From Ailanthus altissimus (lineage: Eukaryota > Streptophyta > Magnoliopsida > Sapindales > Simaroubaceae), in contig OX327683.1 of NCBI GenBank assembly GCA_946807835.1, positions 17,179,001 through 17,243,000 of the forward strand: a DNA stretch of 64,000 nt, in the 5' to 3' direction. A program made the position numbers and the translations under genes. The stretch's first letter is position 1, and every line of letters begins with the position of its first letter. Below the pieces are notes generated by a model, which was not told the DNA's origin, did no database searches, and worked only from the letters and a program-made list of their open reading frames with translations. Below are positions 1-14,390 of the stretch, one piece after another.

Positions 1-363
1 ATAAATTATTACTTTCACTATAATATAGAGTTCAAATGTCTTTTTTCCTTATTTTAATGGCTCCCTCCATTATTGTTATTTTTTCTATTGAATTATTGTC
101 TTGTGTTTATATGAATAATTGTTGAGTTGTAATATAAAGATAAGTAATTATCTTAACTGATATATAATTGGTTAAAATACTTTTTCAATCTTTCAAGTAA
201 TTAGTACTTGAAGTTTTAGTACGATTTGACGATGCATTGTGTTAAATGATATAATTTATTTTCTTTGATTAACTCCAAAATTCTTTGAACCTAATTTAGT
301 GATATTGAATTTAAAATTGAGATTTCATTGAACCACAACCTACAATTCTTACGGATGGAATCA
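1..363. other. AT-rich intergenic DNA, no gene seen
   Basis: This stretch is AT-rich and holds no convincing reading frame, RNA gene or recognised repeat. It ends at the 9-bp target duplication of the transposon that begins at 373. Confidence 0.6.
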
Positions 364-372
364 AAACTTTAC

Positions 373-1832
373 GGGGTATTAACACTGTCACCCCCCCCCC
401 CCCCTTAAGTTCACACAAATTACACTTAAAAATAACTTTAATTTTAATTATATTATCAACCCTCTATTTAATTTGAAAGAAGAAAACAACATTGACTTTA
501 AAGGATACATTAATCATTTACATAATAAAAGAAGGCTAAGTATAATTTTATCTTAAAAATTTAGCTTAATCGACAAGTTTGACTACTTAGATTTAAAATA
601 CTTATTTTTACCACAATCTATTAATTTTTGTCATCAATTGGTAGAAAAGTAAAAAAAAAAGTAATTTAACTATATAAACACGTGTTAAGCATTAATTTGT
701 TAATGGGTCAAAATTCACATCATCTTTTATACTGTCACTTGTCACCGGTAAGCACTAGTGATTGGTGACAATTTGATTTAAAATTAATATTATTAGACTT
801 AAAAATTTTATAATTTATGTGATGATAAATATTTTTTATTAACAAAGTATTGTAAAGGTACTAAAAGTTGGGAGAATATGGTGGGAAGGGCAATGAACAC
901 CACTGTTTGCTATTAAAAGTTGGGGCAGTGACATGCATTACCCTTACACATTGAACAGATCGGCTACTAATCTATTTAATAGTGGGGCGATGCATGTCAC
1001 TGTCCCATCATTTGACAGCCACCGCTATCCTATGGTGGAGGGTGAGGGCTTAGCCTTTTGTTATTAAATAGTGAAACGATGCATATTATTGCCCTACTGT
1101 TTAACTGTAAATAGTGGTAATCACCGCCTTTATCATTATATTTTTCTTACTTTTGACACTTTTATAGTGTTTTGTTGATTAAATTTTTTTTTACTATATC
1201 ATAGCTTACGAATTTTTGAGTCAAATGATGTTAATTTTAAGTTAAATTGCCATAAATTATTGGCGATCGGTGCTACTGACGGCGGTCGCGCGCTGATTAA
1301 AATAGTGGTCAGTTGCTCCTTTTAATTTTTATTGGATTTAATTTATTTTTAAAATATTTATTAAAAATATAAACTAATTACATGATGATATATATCATTT
1401 GTGGCTTATTATATTATGACATAATTTTTTATTAAATTAATATTTTAATTATATTAAATTAAATAAATAAATGAGATTATGTCACATATTCAAAGATAGT
1501 AAATACTTGAGATTGTGCCATGTGTCTAAAGTTAAAAGGGTAAATAATGAAATAAATTGGTAATTATATATAAAATTATTACTTATGTCTAAATTGACGG
1601 TAAAAATTAATAAATTAGGATAAAATTAAGTATTTTAAATTTAATTGAGGCAAACTTGTCAATTAGACCAAATATTTAGGATAAAATTGTTCTTATTCTA
1701 TAAAATAAATATAATTCTTGAGGTATTTTTTTTCTTCAAATTAAATAGAGGGGATAATAATATAATTAAAATTAAAATTATTATTTAAGTGTAATTTGTG
1801 TAAATCTCTGGGGGTAACAGTGTTAATAACTC
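373..1832. mobile_element. Non-autonomous Mutator-like element (MULE) with long terminal inverted repeats
   Basis: The left end reads GGGGTATTAACACTGTCACC and the right end, read on the other strand, GAGTTATTAACACTGTTACC. The inverted arms stay alignable for roughly 300 bp. The element is flanked by a perfect 9-bp direct duplication, AAACTTTAC, at 364-372 and 1833-1841. A 9-bp duplication with long inverted repeats is the Mutator signature. There is no transposase frame inside. A run of 14 C lies at 391-404 in the left arm where the right arm has a short G run. The 920-1100 core carries GC-rich palindromic words (GGGGCAGTGACATGCAT and its inverse) that stand out from the AT-rich surroundings. 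Confidence 0.85.
391..404. repeat. Poly-C tract of 14
   Basis: An uninterrupted run of 14 C sits just inside the left inverted repeat of the Mutator-like element. The matching place in the right arm is only a short G run, so the tract expanded after insertion or contains a sequencing artefact. Homopolymers of this length are prone to length error. Confidence 0.9.
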
Positions 1833-1984
1833 AAACTTTACGAAAGTAAATCGAATCTCTGACAACTAGGTTAACCTATGAGATTATTATATGATTTCTT
1901 TATGTCTGGTACTATAAAATTTGTTGAAATGTCTCTCTTCCTTTCTAATCCCCCATTTGTCTCTTATTGATTATTAGTTGATTA

Positions 1985-2120
1985 GGTTATTGTAAACAAA
2001 TAATTCTTATTAACTTTTGAAAAATGACAAAGAAAATGATAAATATATTGGCATGAATCACGTGGTTATTGTCAACAAATAATTCTTATAACTTTTGGAA
2101 AGATGACAAAGAAAATGATA
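1985..2120. repeat. Two-copy tandem duplication, period 79 bp
   Basis: A block of about 57 bp starting GGTTATTGTAAACAAATAAT at 1985 recurs with few changes at 2064. Both copies end with GACAAAGAAAATGATA. No gene overlaps them. This looks like a simple local duplication. Confidence 0.85.
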
Positions 2121-3914
2121 TGAGATTCGGTAAAAGAGACAGGTAGGTGAGTCACCAAATTTCTAAAAATATTTATTTACACTTTTTTCTTTTCTTTTTT
2201 TCCAGTAGTTTAGATAGTAAAAGGGATAATATAATCTTTTGATCGTTGATTGATTATTGACCACATTAATTGTTACGAGATTAATTTATTATTGACACAT
2301 TTAGACTCTATTTGTGATATTTATAATAATGAGATTTTTTTTATTAATAAAGTATTAAAAAAATACTAAAATTAGTATAAAAAAATAAGACCATTATTTT
2401 TTTTAATGCCAAGATCCTATGATAGTTCATTGTTAAAAATAATCATATTAATGCGTAAATTATAAATTTAAAATTTGACAGTGTCCACAGCAAATCAATC
2501 AAATATTAATAAATGGTCGATGAATGTGGTTAATGTTGATAAATGATCAATCAACATTGATCAATAATAGTCAACACCAATCAATACTAATCAATATAAA
2601 TTAATTATCGGTCAATGACAATTAATGTACTATAATAATTTTTATTCAATTTAACAAAAAAATAATTAATAGATGAATATAAATAATAGTCAAAAGTGTT
2701 ATAATAATTATAATAATTTTCATCAAACTTAACAAAAGAAAAAGTTAAAATTTAACCCAAAAAAAATTAATTGAAAAAAAATATAAATAAGTATTTTTAA
2801 AATTAAAATTATCGTTTTATCTTTTAAATATTAAATGGAGAACGATATAAATAATGGTCTAGAAAACCCCAAACTTTCTTTCTACTTTCGAGAATTTGTC
2901 TTTGAGTTGTGGGCCAGAAGCTTCTTTAATAAAGAATGATGGGTACATAAATTAATAGTATAAGAGAAAAGAGAGGACAATAAAATGTCACGCTAAGGCA
3001 TGCACAAAGCAGAAAAAAGGGCCATTGCCTTTGAAAACCCACTTTTCCACTTGCCTTTTGACATCGTGGTTGTAACAAGGTACCTATAAAATGTAAAGAT
3101 ATAAGTGAAGAACCTGTTCTCCACAGAAGTTGACAAGCAGACTGCAGATGAATACAATTTCACCATGTACCATAATTTCACCCTGTATTTATATTTCTTT
3201 CTTTTAGCACTTTGGCAACACATGAAATATATGTTGTGTTTTCTCTTTTTAATTGTAGTCTAAGTTATAAGGACAATTATGTCCTCTCCAACCAATTAAG
3301 GAGAGTTCGAATTTCATATCTTATTATGCAAAGATGAGTATTGCCTTTTCTTTGTAAAAATTTGTAATCTGCTAATGTTAGAAGGATTTTCTAATAGCTC
3401 CTTGTACATACAATCAAGTAGTGTCATTCTTTAGATTAAAAAAATTCCATATTTTTACTTTTTTGCAATATATAAAGAATATTCAAATTTTGAGTCCTCT
3501 ACTTCATTTTACCATTTATATGGAATTTTTGTTATGAGAAAATAAAAATGCACATGCTATAATTTTAGTGTAGAGTCTAATTGACAGGCATCAAACAGAT
3601 GGTTTAATATTAACTTTTTTAAGTCCTCGACATTAATACTAATAGATAATTATTTATGAGTAATATTGCACTTTTTAAAATAATATATCAATTTTTATCA
3701 TTAACTAATATGTTAAATAATTTTTGAGTAATGAAATTATACAAATTTTAAAATTATTGTTACACCATTTTATCACCTGTTGCTTTATACAACATTTGAG
3801 ATAAAAAAAAATTAGAATACTATTTGAGAAGTGTATTATTATTTATTATTTATAATTAAAGTAATATTACACTTCCTAAATAGTATCCCAAATTTTTCAT
3901 CCTAAATTAATGTG
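2121..3914. other. AT-rich intergenic DNA with degenerate short repeats
   Basis: No gene is supported here. Around 2490-2640 there is a degenerate array of short words such as GATCAATCAACATT and CAATACTAATCAATAT. Two related AT-rich blocks at about 3655-3780 and 3850-3915 share words such as GTAATATT and CACTTCC or CACTTTT and resemble sequence at 6873-6960, so the copia element that follows probably landed in an older small repeat. Confidence 0.5.
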
Positions 3915-4845
3915 TTAACTTATTATAATTTAGTGATTCAAAATTATATTTGTACATAATTTTAAGTTAGAGGCCAATGAAGAGTTGATACGAGAATGAG
4001 TACGCGTTGAATGTATAAGAAAGTGAGGAAAACAGAGTGCCAAAAGCGAAGAGGGGCACGAAAGCACGAATGAAAACATTTCCCAAGTATGAGTACCACG
4101 GTAACAGTACAGGATCGCAACAGCATTGTGACACTAGAAGTGTAGTGCTGCGGTGCTTAGTTTCCATTTTAAGCCATCTTAATTAATTTGAGTCAGTTTT
4201 AGACTTTTTTAAACACGTAGACTCTTATTTTGAAATATGCGTATGATTTCTAAGGAGGTTTCGAAGCCTATATAAACTCTTGTAATCCCTTGGAATAGAG
4301 AAGTATCAAAGATATAAATATAAAAAAGAATAAAGAGTTGGCTAAGCACTAGAGTATTAAATGCGCGAGAGAGTGCTACATGGGATGACTTGAGTGCTGA
4401 GTGCACAAAAGGGTGACGATAGATCCTTGGATAGAGAGCTCTGGCTATTTATTATATTTCTTGATTAATCTCTTATTATAAGATCTTAGTAATATAGGAG
4501 AACTTTGTGATTTGATAAGTCTTTATGGCCTAGAGTTTTTTATAAACTATTAATAAAAGAAGTCGAGCCTTTGATCCGCCATAGATATATGTGCATGTCA
4601 CCGAAACGCATATATCTTGTGTCTTGTGGCGATTATTTTTTATCTCTATTATGTCTGGTCTTTTATATTTTTAATTACTTGTGGGTGAAGTCTCCCACAA
4701 AACGCTTAGGTGATTTTTTTATGTGGTAAATATCAGCCATTGAGGTATTAGGGCATATAAAAACTCCAACAAGTAGTGTTAGTGTTATGATTGAGTTTGA
4801 TACCTTAGTTATATATGCTTGGAGAGCCTAACTGATTTCCTAACA
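3915..4845 (+). repeat. 5' LTR of the copia element
   Basis: This is the first of the paired repeats. It matches 6012-6869 through most of its length, sharing for example the words ATTCAAAATTAT near the start and TTGATTTCCTAACA-like sequence at the end. A possible TATA-type motif, CCTATATAAACTC, lies at about 4268-4280. Confidence 0.8.
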
Positions 4846-4847
4846 AA

Positions 4848-4860
4848 TGGTATCAAAGTC
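4848..4860 (+). other. Primer binding site, initiator tRNA-Met type
   Basis: TGGTATCAAAGTC directly follows the 5' LTR. The usual plant copia site begins TGGTATCAGAGC, so two bases have changed. Confidence 0.75.
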
Positions 4861-4979
4861 AAAGTTGAGATCTATACCAGATTGCAACATAGGTTACAAA
4901 AAAATTGTATAACATAGACGATAAAGCCAAGATGTAGAACATAGGCTATTTCGACCATAGTGACTCACAAGTATGAAGA

Positions 4980-5790
4980 AGTTCAATGGGTAGGATGATT
5001 ATAAAAATGAAGAGAAAGTGATAACTTTACTGGTGAGTTTAAGGTTAGAGATAACCCTTAAAAAGATTCAAACTAAACTAATGATGAAGAAACTTGCGTC
5101 ATCGAGATTTAAATTAAATTGAGGCTTGTTAAAAGAAGAAGAAGAGCAATCAAGATTGAATAGCAAATCCAAAAAATGGTTTGGTTGTAAGAAAAAAAGG
5201 TACTTGGTAAGGAATTATCCAGAGAGAAAAACTAAGATAAAGGAAAAAGAAGGCAAAGATACAATAAATTATAAGGATGACTAAGAAATTACCAAAAAAT
5301 CTTGATAGCTTCTGCAGACAAGTATACGTAGTGAGTGAATACTTGATTCAAATGTGTAGTTTTCATATGAATCTTAGAAGATCTTTGTTTACTAATTATA
5401 AATCCATTGGATGTAAAGTACTAATGGGTAGAAATATGACTTCTGTAGTTATGAGGATTGGTTTATAAGATTGAAACTGCATGGTGAAAAAGTGACAAAG
5501 ATACTAAGTATGAGATTTGTTCCTGATCTTGTGAAGAACTTAGTATCCTTAAAAGTGTTAGATCAAGCGGGTAATTCATTTGAGGCAAAAGAATGAATAT
5601 TGAAGTGATGTTTAAAGGATCTATAAATGAGAAGTACAGTTGAGGCCATGTGCTTGATAAAAAAACTTATGTATAACTCAACATGAGTTGTTAAGAGGAT
5701 GTAGACAATGACAGCATTAGAGATTATCTCACCAATATTACCGATGTTAAAAGAGAATGTATAGTAAATGGGCTATTGATAAGGATAAGA
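4980..5790 (+). pseudogene. copia gag zinc knuckle and start of pol, frame-broken
   Basis: Conceptual translation around 5170-5215 gives KKWFGCKKKRYLVRNYPERK, which resembles a retroviral CCHC zinc knuckle with some ligands lost. From about 5310 a frame reads FHMNLRRSLFTNYKSIGCKV, close to the plant copia pre-integrase region, where a 'SFHMC...NYK...GGKVLMGN' pattern is usual. Near 5515 another frame reads FVPDLVKNLVSLKVLDQAG, again typical. Several stops and at least two frameshifts break the chain. A 63-codon open stretch at 5277-5468 is part of this remnant and is not a gene of its own. Confidence 0.75.
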
Positions 5791-6011
5791 TCCAACCACT
5801 TAAGTATTATGATGATGTCTATGTGATACTAGAAATTATAATACGAAGGTTGCCCAATAAGAGATGCATTCATATCTTTAAAAACTATAGTTGCAAATTT
5901 TAGAAGAGTTAAGTTTAGGTATAAGACTTAACTAAATTAACGATAGAGTAATTGAGCGTTGACATGGATGATTATGAAAAGTTTCTTTAGAGAGATTTTG
6001 AACCAATGAGG

Positions 6012-6869
6012 GGTTTATTAGAATTTTAGTAATTCAAAATTATGTTTGTGCATGATTTTGAGTTGAAGATCAATAAGGAGTCGACATAAGGGCGAGTATG
6101 TGTCGAAGGTACGAGAAAGGAAAAAAAAAACAGAGAGCCAAAAGTGAAGAGATGCACAAAAGCATAAGTAGAGATATTTCCTAAGTATGGGGGCCGCGAC
6201 ACCTAAATTAGAACCCTTGGTACTAGTTTAGGATCGTAGCAATGCCAGTTTTGGTAGTTTCCTATTTTTAGCTGTCTTAATTAATTTTAGTTGATTTTGA
6301 ACTCCCTAAACATATGTACTCTTATTCCTAATAGGTTTAGGTTTCTAAGAAAGTTTTGGAGCTTATATAAATTATTATAACATTTAGAATAGAGAAGCAT
6401 CAAAAACGTAAATATAAAAGAGAATAGAGAGTTAGGTAAATACTAGAGTGTTGGTGGGTGAGCAATTGCTACCATGAGATTACTTGAGTGCTGATTGTGT
6501 AAGAGGGTAATGATAAATTCTTTGAGAAAGAGCTTAATCTCTTATTGTATGATCTTAATGATCTAAGGTTTTTTAGAATCGTTAATAAAAGAAGTTGAAT
6601 CTTTGATCTGTTGTGGACATAGCATTTATCGTTAAACCACTTATGTCTTGAGGTAATTATTTCTTTATCTTTATCATGTGTAATCTGTTATATTTTTAAT
6701 TACTTATGAGTAAAATTTTCTATAAAACGTTTAGATGATTTTAAGATGCTATATACTAGTCATTGAAGTAGTATGATATGTAAAAATAACAACAAGTGAT
6801 ATCAATATTATAGAAGAGTTTGATATCTTAGTAATATTTACTTAGGAGAGCCTAGTTGATTTCCTAACA
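6012..6869 (+). repeat. 3' LTR of the copia element
   Basis: This repeat is homologous to 3915-4845 and ends in the same CCTAACA. A purine run, AATGAGGGG, just before it at about 6005-6013 may be the remains of the polypurine tract. Confidence 0.78.
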
Positions 6870-7628
6870 CAAGCAATGAGTAGTAAAATAATATAAATTT
6901 TAAAATTATCTATTATACTATTTTACTACTCAATAATTTTTCGATACATTATTTAAAATGAAAAAATTTGAGATATAATTTAAAAAATTTAATATCATTC
7001 TTAAAATTAATAATTGTTTTTATATTTATGAATTAAGTTGCTGATGGATTATTTGATTGAATAGTGTTATATTTATATAATTCACTGGATATTTATTTCT
7101 TTTTTATTAATAATAGTTATACAAAATTAATAAATAATAGATATATTAAATATAACGTAACCTGAAATTCTATTTATACAAGCGTGAAAACATAATTAAT
7201 TATTTTCATATGATATTAGTTCAGTTTATCTCTCTTGAAATGGTCGGTTTATTTCTAGTAGAAGTAAAACTGGAATTTCAGCAGCGAAATGAAAAGTTTG
7301 ATGCTCAAAATTCAAATGTTGAAATTAAAATAGGCCACGTTGCTGAGGACATTACGTATCATGAACATGGAGAGTATTTTGGACCATATTCATTTATTAC
7401 CTTATATTGTATACTGACTGATAAAACAAAAATTCAAATCAGAGATCCAGAATGTCCTGTGGGTTTGTTATATTAAATTGCATTTATTAATATTTGTACT
7501 CACTAAATAAAATTAGGAACAAATTTCGTTGTAACGCTTTAATGTTAATGTTGCATCCAAAAGAAACGGCTGAATTTTGACAGTAAAAGGCTCAAAGCTA
7601 GGATCTTTCTACAGAACTAATAACGCCT
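6870..7628. other. AT-rich upstream region of the DHAR gene
   Basis: The first 100 bp resemble the small repeat at about 3655-3915. An 88-codon frame at 7210-7476 has no recognised motif and no promoter context, so it is not called as a gene. The remainder is presumed upstream regulatory sequence of the reductase gene. No individual operator could be supported. Confidence 0.5.
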
Positions 7629-7641
7629 TTATATATATAAT
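7629..7641 (+). promoter_or_regulatory. Putative TATA box of the DHAR gene
   Basis: The run TTATATATATAA lies about 75 bp before the chosen ATG. This spacing suits a plant core promoter with a short leader. It also argues against the in-frame ATG at 7577, which would lie upstream of the TATA box. Confidence 0.6.
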
Positions 7642-7711
7642 ACAACACACCCAACCAGTTATATTTGTATTTGTATTGTGCACGGCTGATTTTTTAAACG
7701 TCGATCAGCAA

Positions 7712-10515
<2,804 letters not shown>

Positions 10516-10600
10516 ACTAGTCCTAAACTATGAACTCTAGTTATGAAATGTTGGTGAGACTTTGCATAACCAGAATGGATACTGGGTGGTTCTGTTATTA

Positions 10601-10606
10601 AATAAA
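10601..10606 (+). terminator. Poly(A) signal AATAAA of the DHAR gene
   Basis: A canonical AATAAA lies 86 bp after the stop codon and is followed by T-rich sequence, as expected for a plant 3' end. Confidence 0.65.
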
Positions 10607-10639
10607 TGGAGTTATCAATTTTCAGTATTATAGCTATGT

Positions 10640-11179
10640 GTGTTTGCAATTTATTTAATGGAAGTTCTTTTGGCTTAAAGGGTTATTACTCTTCCACTCG
10701 TGGCTAGCTCAGCCATTAACATAACTATTAAATTTGTTTTCAAGTGGGTCGAGTAATTTTGTCAACTGCATGAGACATAAATTATATATTAATAAAAAAT
10801 ATATACTTTTTTTTAAAAACAATCGTCGTTTTTTTAATGTATATATTTGCTTCGTAATTTTTTTAAATTATTCATCATTTTTTAATCAATTTTTAGTATT
10901 ATTATTTTTTTTAAAATTCTTAATAAATAATTTAAAAATATTTATAAAAAAAATATGTATTTATAAGGAGATAAGAAAAGCAGCACACCGATAAATTTTG
11001 GAATTTTCTTTTAGCTCAATAGCCAGAAAAATAAACAATAGCAGGATGACAAGTGATGGAAAATAAACAATTCCAAACGATAAACTCTGATATTTGTTCT
11101 TATTCTTAAGTTATTTTTTTTATATTTAATTGTTAGATGTTCTCTTCACCAGGTAATATTATATTTGGATTAAAAATAT
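10640..11179. other. AT-rich intergenic DNA between DHAR and the Tat-lineage element
   Basis: No gene is seen. The sequence is long A and T runs (about 10780-10960). An 86-codon frame at 10734-10994 is low-complexity Phe/Leu/Lys-rich chance translation. Confidence 0.6.
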
Positions 11180-12379
11180 TTAACTTATTAGATTAGTCCA
11201 AAACATTGGTTCTACTGCGCCCGCTATTTTGGGCCAGTCTATTATGATTCAAAGTGCGAAACCTACCGTGAGGTAATTTAAGGCCTAACTCGTAAATTCA
11301 GCGGTTAAGTATAGACTAAGACCGATCAGAGCTCACCATATATTATTTGTCTGATCAGTTACTCTTCAGTCTATAGTTGAGATGTCCTTGATTGTGGAAC
11401 AAGGAGTCTTTTCAGAGGGCCAAGCATAGCCACACTAAAGGTTTATTCACCCAAACTGAGGAGAGTACTAGGTCTTCTTGTGTTTTTTGAGGACTTTTTC
11501 ATTTAAAGAGCACAATTGGTGAGGGAGTTATGTCACATGTCCCACAACGTCAAAAAATTTAAGACATCCACTTAAAAATTACAAATCACGAGGTGATTGA
11601 TAAGTAACTTTTATATTTTTGAACCACGTACACGATTCTTGAATTTTGAAGAGCACAGTAAGTTAATTGTTCGAAGAATTTATATAATGAAAAATCATAT
11701 CTTGTACATAAGGATATGATTCATTATTTATTTTATAGTTGAGATGTCTACAATCTATAATCGAGGAGCCCCTCTTCATAGGGTTAAGTACAGGCAACAT
11801 CGATGACTCTTTCACCTAAACTAAGAGAGTACTCAGTCTTCTAGTATTTTTAATGACTTTTCCATCCAGAAAGCATCACTGGTAGGGGAGTTGTGCCACA
11901 TGTCTCATAATGCTAAAAAAATTAGGATAGGTAAAGCACATCACCCATATCCCATGAGAATTGTAAAGCATAAGGTAACTGATCAATAACTTCTATGTTT
12001 TCAAATCACATCTATAACCCTTGAATGTAAAGGAGCTCATTGAGTTTAACCATATAAGGAACCTATATAATGAAGAACTGTATCTCAAATACAGTGATAA
12101 ATAAATGAATTTTAGACAATTAAGCTATTTTAAAACTATACGTCTTACATTCACCAATAATTTTTTGACTTAAGCATCAAATAGTTTTTGTTGAAAATCA
12201 CCATCGCCGCAATCTTAACCAATTTTGTGTTGTAGAAAACAAATCCTAACTACTAGGAGATCTTAGGAAGAACAATAATAACTTATTCGTGCATTTTAAC
12301 TGTTTTCACAGAGATATAAAATTTATCTCTTGACTAAGGACTCTAAGTTTGACTAAAAGCCTAAAATCTACAATCAACA
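11180..12379 (+). repeat. 5' LTR of the Tat-lineage element, internally duplicated
   Basis: The sequence matches 28215-29050, for example TTGGGCCAGTC, TATAGTTGAGATGTCC and GAGAGTACT in the same order, and ends ACAATCAACA. A block starting TATAGTTGAGATGTC occurs twice, at 11372 and 11734, so about 360 bp is duplicated in tandem. The 3' LTR has a single copy, at 28408. The left boundary is uncertain. Confidence 0.75.
11372..12115 (+). repeat. Two-unit tandem duplication inside the LTR, about 360 bp per unit
   Basis: Both units start TATAGTTGAGATGTC, contain GAGAGTACT and a 'cattt..aga.agca.ca.tggt' block, and end near ATGATTCATTATTTA or a related sequence. The copies have diverged clearly from each other, so the duplication is old or was present in the source element. 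Confidence 0.75.
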
Positions 12380-13104
12380 TGTTGGCATCGTCTTTGAAAA
12401 TGAAATACAAAGCCATAGAAGTGAACAACCCAAGGTCGAATAAAAAGGCTGCCAAGGAAAAGGTAGTAAGAGAATGAGAGCATGGTGTAGAACTCTAACT
12501 TTGAGAGCTATAACATGAATGAATAAGATCAACAAGAGGATAACTCTAGCTATTAAGAGAGATCCTAGAGCACCTTAGAGTGTGATGTAATATTTGTTGT
12601 TAAAAGTATATTAACAAGAAAGAAAAACTATGAAAAATCTCTTAAAGAATGTCTTGAATTCTCAAAGGAGATTAAAGGACAGTAGAGAGCCTTATAGACA
12701 TGATGATTAGTCAACATAGGCGAGACAAGTCAACAGTATACCTAAAAGGAGAAGCACGAATGGGTACAAGAAGGAACAACACTTGAAGTGTAAGAAAACA
12801 AACATCAAAGCATAGGGAAGGCAGAAGTATCTACCACTAGTTAGATCGTAGGTAAATGATTTAAATAGGGAGAAAAGAAGCACCCTGGAAGAGGAAGAGG
12901 ATAATGATTTGGGTGAACATGACATTTAACGACTCCTAAGAGTGAAGTAAGGAAGTAGATGAGATAACACAATCGGAGTTAGATTAGAAGAGGATGCCCT
13001 AGAAAAGAAGATAAAAGGGCTAGAATAGAGTTAGCAAATTTCAAGGAGATGAAAGAGTGGTGAGAATAAGCTTCGCAAGCTGAGAACAAGAGGGAAAAGA
13101 GCTT
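12380..13104 (+). other. Primer binding site region and leader of the Tat-lineage element
   Basis: The LTR end is followed by TGTTGGCATCGTCTTTG. This resembles the TTGGCGCCGTCTGTGGG-type site common after Tat-group LTRs, with several changes. The following 700 bp is A- and G-rich leader or gag N-terminus without a continuous frame. Confidence 0.5.
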
Positions 13105-14390
13105 GCCACTCACCGATGACCTAAGGGACATTATGCTACCTACCACATTCAGGAAGCCTGACATTGAGGTCTATAATAGGATCTCGAAATCTAACCATTA
13201 TGTAAACTAGGTAACCAATATCATTTTTATTACTAAACTTAGGCAAAAGTAGATGTGTATACTTTTTCATAAAAAATTAGAAGGCTTTTGTGGTACAGAG
13301 AGCTCAACTATAAGTGCATCTCATTATAATTTAACTGATTGATAGGGTTGTTGAGCACTTCCATGGATCTTGTAATTGCATTAAGGACCCTCAACGATTG
13401 AGAAAAATTAAACAGAGACAATCCAAGATCCTAAAGAAGTTTGTGGAAAGGTTTCATATAGAAGTGATAATAGTTGGGGCCATTGATTTATCGAACACCA
13501 CATATAAACCTAATCGGATGCATATAAGAAGACTCTAAATTACATTAGGATAGAGGAAAAAAAAAGAGTAAAAAAGATCGATGTTATAGATTCTTAAAGG
13601 TGAGCTTAGAAAAGAGAGTTTAAGAGATCGCCAGAATACATAAAGTCTTCAGAGAAGAGGTGGTTTGAGGGAAAATGAAAATAAGCCCGTCTAGTCTAAA
13701 CAAACATTCGAGAGATGAGATGATGTAGTGAATGGGTAGGTGAAGGGATAGTTTTAATATTCCGTTTAGTTTAAGAATATATAGAATACAAAATTAAATT
13801 AAAGTTACATTGATTCTAAGAATACGTGTGAATTTAAGACGTTAGACCTCGTTAACTCAATGAATGCTGAAAAATAGCAAGAACAACTCAAATCAAGAGT
13901 TTATTTCATAACTGAATAATCAAAATAATAAGCTTATTCTAATGTTATAAAAAATATATATTTATACTAATCATTAATTATCCTAAATCTACTCAAATAA
14001 TACTTCTTATTAAATTAGAAATACAACTCAAATAATAATTAATAAATTAATAAAACATTGAAAAGGAAAATAAATTAAAATAAAACTTAAACTAATTAAG
14101 ATATTCGTCATCATGAAAAGACTAAGAAGGATGGGTAAAATGTTAAGCCGATGGGGTCTTCGTCTCGAATGGCCAAAGTCCAGAACAAAAGGTCTTATAT
14201 CCCCCTTACAATTGCTTTAGACATCATCTTTGAGGCCATTAAATATAAGGGGCTACTTAGATAGTCAGATGTTATCCATACATTAGTGTTTAAGCAGAAC
14301 AAAGACAAGAAATGCAAGTTTTACAAAGACCATAAACACACAACCAGAATGCTACAGCCTGGAGCAGGTGGATTAGTTAGTCAAGAACGA
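13105..14390 (+). pseudogene. gag of the Tat-lineage element, frame-broken
   Basis: A frame from about 13105 reads LPTTFRKPDIEVYN, matching the 'lPp.fkmP.i..YdG' start of plant Tat gag capsid domains. Later frames give ILKKFVERFHIEV (about 13430-13470), equivalent to the 'sl.dfv.rF' segment. At about 14310-14330 CKFYKDHKHTT matches the 'C.fH.dhGHtTeeC' zinc-finger-like pattern of Tat gag. There are multiple stops and frameshifts. The 14391-15056 transposon interrupts the gene just after this finger. Confidence 0.7.

Larger units (their letters stand above)
3915..6869 (+). mobile_element. Decayed Ty1/copia LTR retrotransposon, shortened
   Basis: Two direct repeats of about 0.9 kb (about 3915-4845 and 6012-6869) bracket about 1.2 kb of internal sequence. 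Both repeats end in CCTAACA. The left repeat is followed at 4848 by TGGTATCAAAG, a slightly mutated initiator-tRNA-Met primer binding site. The interior retains frame-broken gag and early pol only. Reverse transcriptase and RNase H are not visible, so the element is internally deleted. The two LTRs differ by many substitutions, so the insertion is old. No clean 5-bp target duplication was found. The left boundary is uncertain by about 10 bp. Confidence 0.8.

Noticed and set aside
2993..3223. 76-codon frame on the - strand in the left intergenic region
   Set aside because: No family motif, no start context and no neighbouring exon could be supported.
7210..7476. 88-codon frame upstream of the reductase gene
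   Set aside because: No recognised motif, no promoter or codon-use support; it may be chance.
7577..7711. Upstream in-frame ATG at 7577 as the start of the reductase
   Set aside because: It lies upstream of the TATA box and would add 45 residues unlike any reductase or transit peptide.
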